Source: Saccharothrix carnea
Lineage (GTDB): Bacteria > Actinomycetota > Actinomycetes > Mycobacteriales > Pseudonocardiaceae
Direction of reading: 5' to 3'
Assembly (NCBI RefSeq): GCF_003014735.1
Contig: NZ_PYAX01000006.1
Location: 310,001-374,000 of the forward strand
DNA: 64,000 bases
Shown piece by piece: positions 62,827-64,000 of this stretch. The notes under the pieces were generated by a model. The model searched no databases. It worked only from the letters and a program-made list of their open reading frames with translations, and was not told the origin of the DNA. The translations under genes were made by a program, and so were the position numbers. Each line of letters begins with the position of its first letter. The first letter of the stretch is position 1.

Positions 62827-64000
62827 TCAGTGGACCAAGGTGAGCACCGTCTCATCCCGGGCGCCCCTCACCTGCACGGTCCGCGCCCGCAGCCACGCCT
62901 CGAAGCGGTCCTCGGACAGCGGCCGGGAGATCAGGTAGCCCTGCGCCACGTCGCAGCCCATGCCGACGAGCTGGTCGCGCGCGGCGTCGTCCTCGACGCC
63001 CTCGGCGACCACCGTGAGGCCCAGGGAGTGGCCCAGTTCCACGATCGAGCGGACCACCGCCATGTCGCCGAGGTCGGTGCCCATGCCGAGCACGAAGCTC
63101 TTGTCGATCTTCACCTCGTCCACCGGCAGCTGCCGCAGGTACGCCAGCGACGAGTAGCCGGTGCCGAAGTCGTCCACGGCCAGCACGACGCCCATCTGGT
63201 GCAGCCGCCGCAGCACGGGCAGCGCCCGCTCGGGGTCGGCCATCACGCCGGACTCGGTCAGCTCGAACGTCAGCAGCTCCGGCGGCACGTCGTGGCGCTT
63301 CAACGCCGCCGCCACGCGGTCGGGGAACTCCTCGTCGGCCAACGTCCGCACGGACAGGTTCACCGCGATGGACATCCGCAGCCCGCGGTCGATCCAGAGC
63401 CGCACCCTGGCCAGCGCGGTGTCCATGACGAAGTCCGTGAGCACGTCCACCAGCCCGGTGGCCTCGACGGCGGGCACGAACTCGTCCGGGTCGACGCGCC
63501 CGAACTCGGGGTGCTTCCAGCGCACCAGCGCCTCCGCGCCGACCACCTGGCGGCTCGGCAGCGCGACCTTCGGCTGGTAGTGCACGGAGATCTGGCCGTT
63601 CTCCAGCGCCGACCGGAACTGGGTCACCAGCTGGAAGCGGCGCAGGAAGATCTGGCCCATGCTCGGCGCGTACTGGCGCAGCGGCTCGTTGTCGCTGGTC
63701 GCCCGGACCGCCACGTCGGCGCGTTGCAGCAGCGCGTCCGGGTCCGGCTCCTCGACCTCGCAGTCCGTCGTGGTCGCCCAGCCGACGACCGCGCCCGCCT
63801 CGACGGTGAGCCGGTCGACCGGGTAGGGCACCGACAGCGCGGCGCGCAGCCGTTCGGCGATCTCCTGGATCTGCTCGGCCTGCCGGTCCAGCAGCAGCGC
63901 GGCGAACGCGCCGCCCTCCAGCCTGGCCAGCGGCACCTCGGGCCCCAGCTCGTCGCGCAACCGGCGACCGGCGGCGACCACCATCCGGTTGCCCCACGCC
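62827..64000 (-). CDS. GGDEF-EAL protein, cyclic-di-GMP phosphodiesterase type (5' end outside window)
   Basis: The visible 390-odd codons hold the end of a degenerate GGDEF domain and a full EAL domain. The cyclase motif is changed to EGGAF (RLEGGAFAALL), so cyclase activity is not expected. The EAL domain keeps its metal and catalytic residues: GAEALVRW, NLSVRTL, ELTESG, VDDFGTGYSSL, VKIDKSFV and VAEGVED. The likely role is cyclic-di-GMP degradation, with the GGDEF part perhaps sensing GTP. The frame is open to position 64000, so upstream sensor domains (PAS, GAF or membrane) are unseen. It ends 69 bases before tRNA-Thr on the same strand. Confidence 0.92.
   Translation of the reverse strand, partial: AWGNRMVVAAGRRLRDELGPEVPLARLEGGAFAALLLDRQAEQIQEIAERLRAALSVPYPVDRLTVEAGAVVGWATTTDCEVEEPDPDALLQRADVAVRATSDNEPLRQYAPSMGQIFLRRFQLVTQFRSALENGQISVHYQPKVALPSRQVVGAEALVRWKHPEFGRVDPDEFVPAVEATGLVDVLTDFVMDTALARVRLWIDRGLRMSIAVNLSVRTLADEEFPDRVAAALKRHDVPPELLTFELTESGVMADPERALPVLRRLHQMGVVLAVDDFGTGYSSLAYLRQLPVDEVKIDKSFVLGMGTDLGDMAVVRSIVELGHSLGLTVVAEGVEDDAARDQLVGMGCDVAQGYLISRPLSEDRFEAWLRARTVQVRGARDETVLTLVH

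Overview
The window is high-GC actinobacterial chromosome. A Pseudonocardiaceae-type actinomycete (Saccharothrix, Lentzea or Actinosynnema-like) fits best. The evidence is frequent GTG starts, head-to-tail start/stop overlaps, an ESX (type VII) secretion component, a complete Mce transporter locus, MmpS-like proteins, HadAB-type dehydratases and DUF1707 proteins. No rRNA, transposase, integrase, prophage or CRISPR array is visible. The genus is inferred from gene content only.

Most of the window is the translation/transcription superregion, read from right to left on the minus strand. In transcription order it holds: tRNA-Thr, tRNA-Met, rpmG, hadA, hadB; tRNA-Trp, secE, nusG, rplK, rplA; rplJ, rplL behind an L10-type leader; an ABC-type Mce lipid importer operon (mceG/mkl, yrbEA, yrbEB, mceA to mceF and two Mce-associated membrane proteins); rpoB, rpoC; the str operon (rpsL, rpsG, fusA, tuf); the S10 and spc operons (rpsJ to rplO); a LysE-type exporter; secY, adk, map; two DUF1707 proteins; and the alpha operon infA, rpmJ, rpsM, rpsK, rpsD, rpoA, rplQ, followed by truA. 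Most borders between these transcription units carry strong inverted repeats.

The plus strand carries short accessory islands. At the left edge are eccE and a partner gene, a secreted subtilisin with a proprotein-convertase P-domain, an Uma2-type nuclease-fold protein, and a PIG-L deacetylase plus UPF0104 flippase-like pair divergent from a GT4 glycosyltransferase. Between rpsL and rpoC are a phosphotransferase, a TFIIB-type zinc-ribbon protein and a two-gene module that looks like an HTH antitoxin with a RelE-like partner. Between rplJ and rplA is one proline-rich membrane protein. Between secE and hadB are an aminotransferase and two MmpS-like proteins. The right edge is cut inside a GGDEF/EAL gene.

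The order tRNA-Thr/tRNA-Met/rpmG/hadA/hadB/tRNA-Trp/secE/nusG/rplK/rplA ... rplJ/rplL ... mkl ... rpoB/rpoC matches the mycobacterial arrangement as I know it. The striking difference is that here the ATPase gene mkl (mceG) heads a whole mce operon, whereas in Mycobacterium it stands alone at this site. Other points worth checking are a toxin-like gene whose only sensible start is CTG, a perfect 32-bp tandem duplication inside the spc operon, seven hexapeptide repeats in NusG, and a cluster of six 16-bp units next to the rpoC terminator. I did not find a system I could call wholly new.
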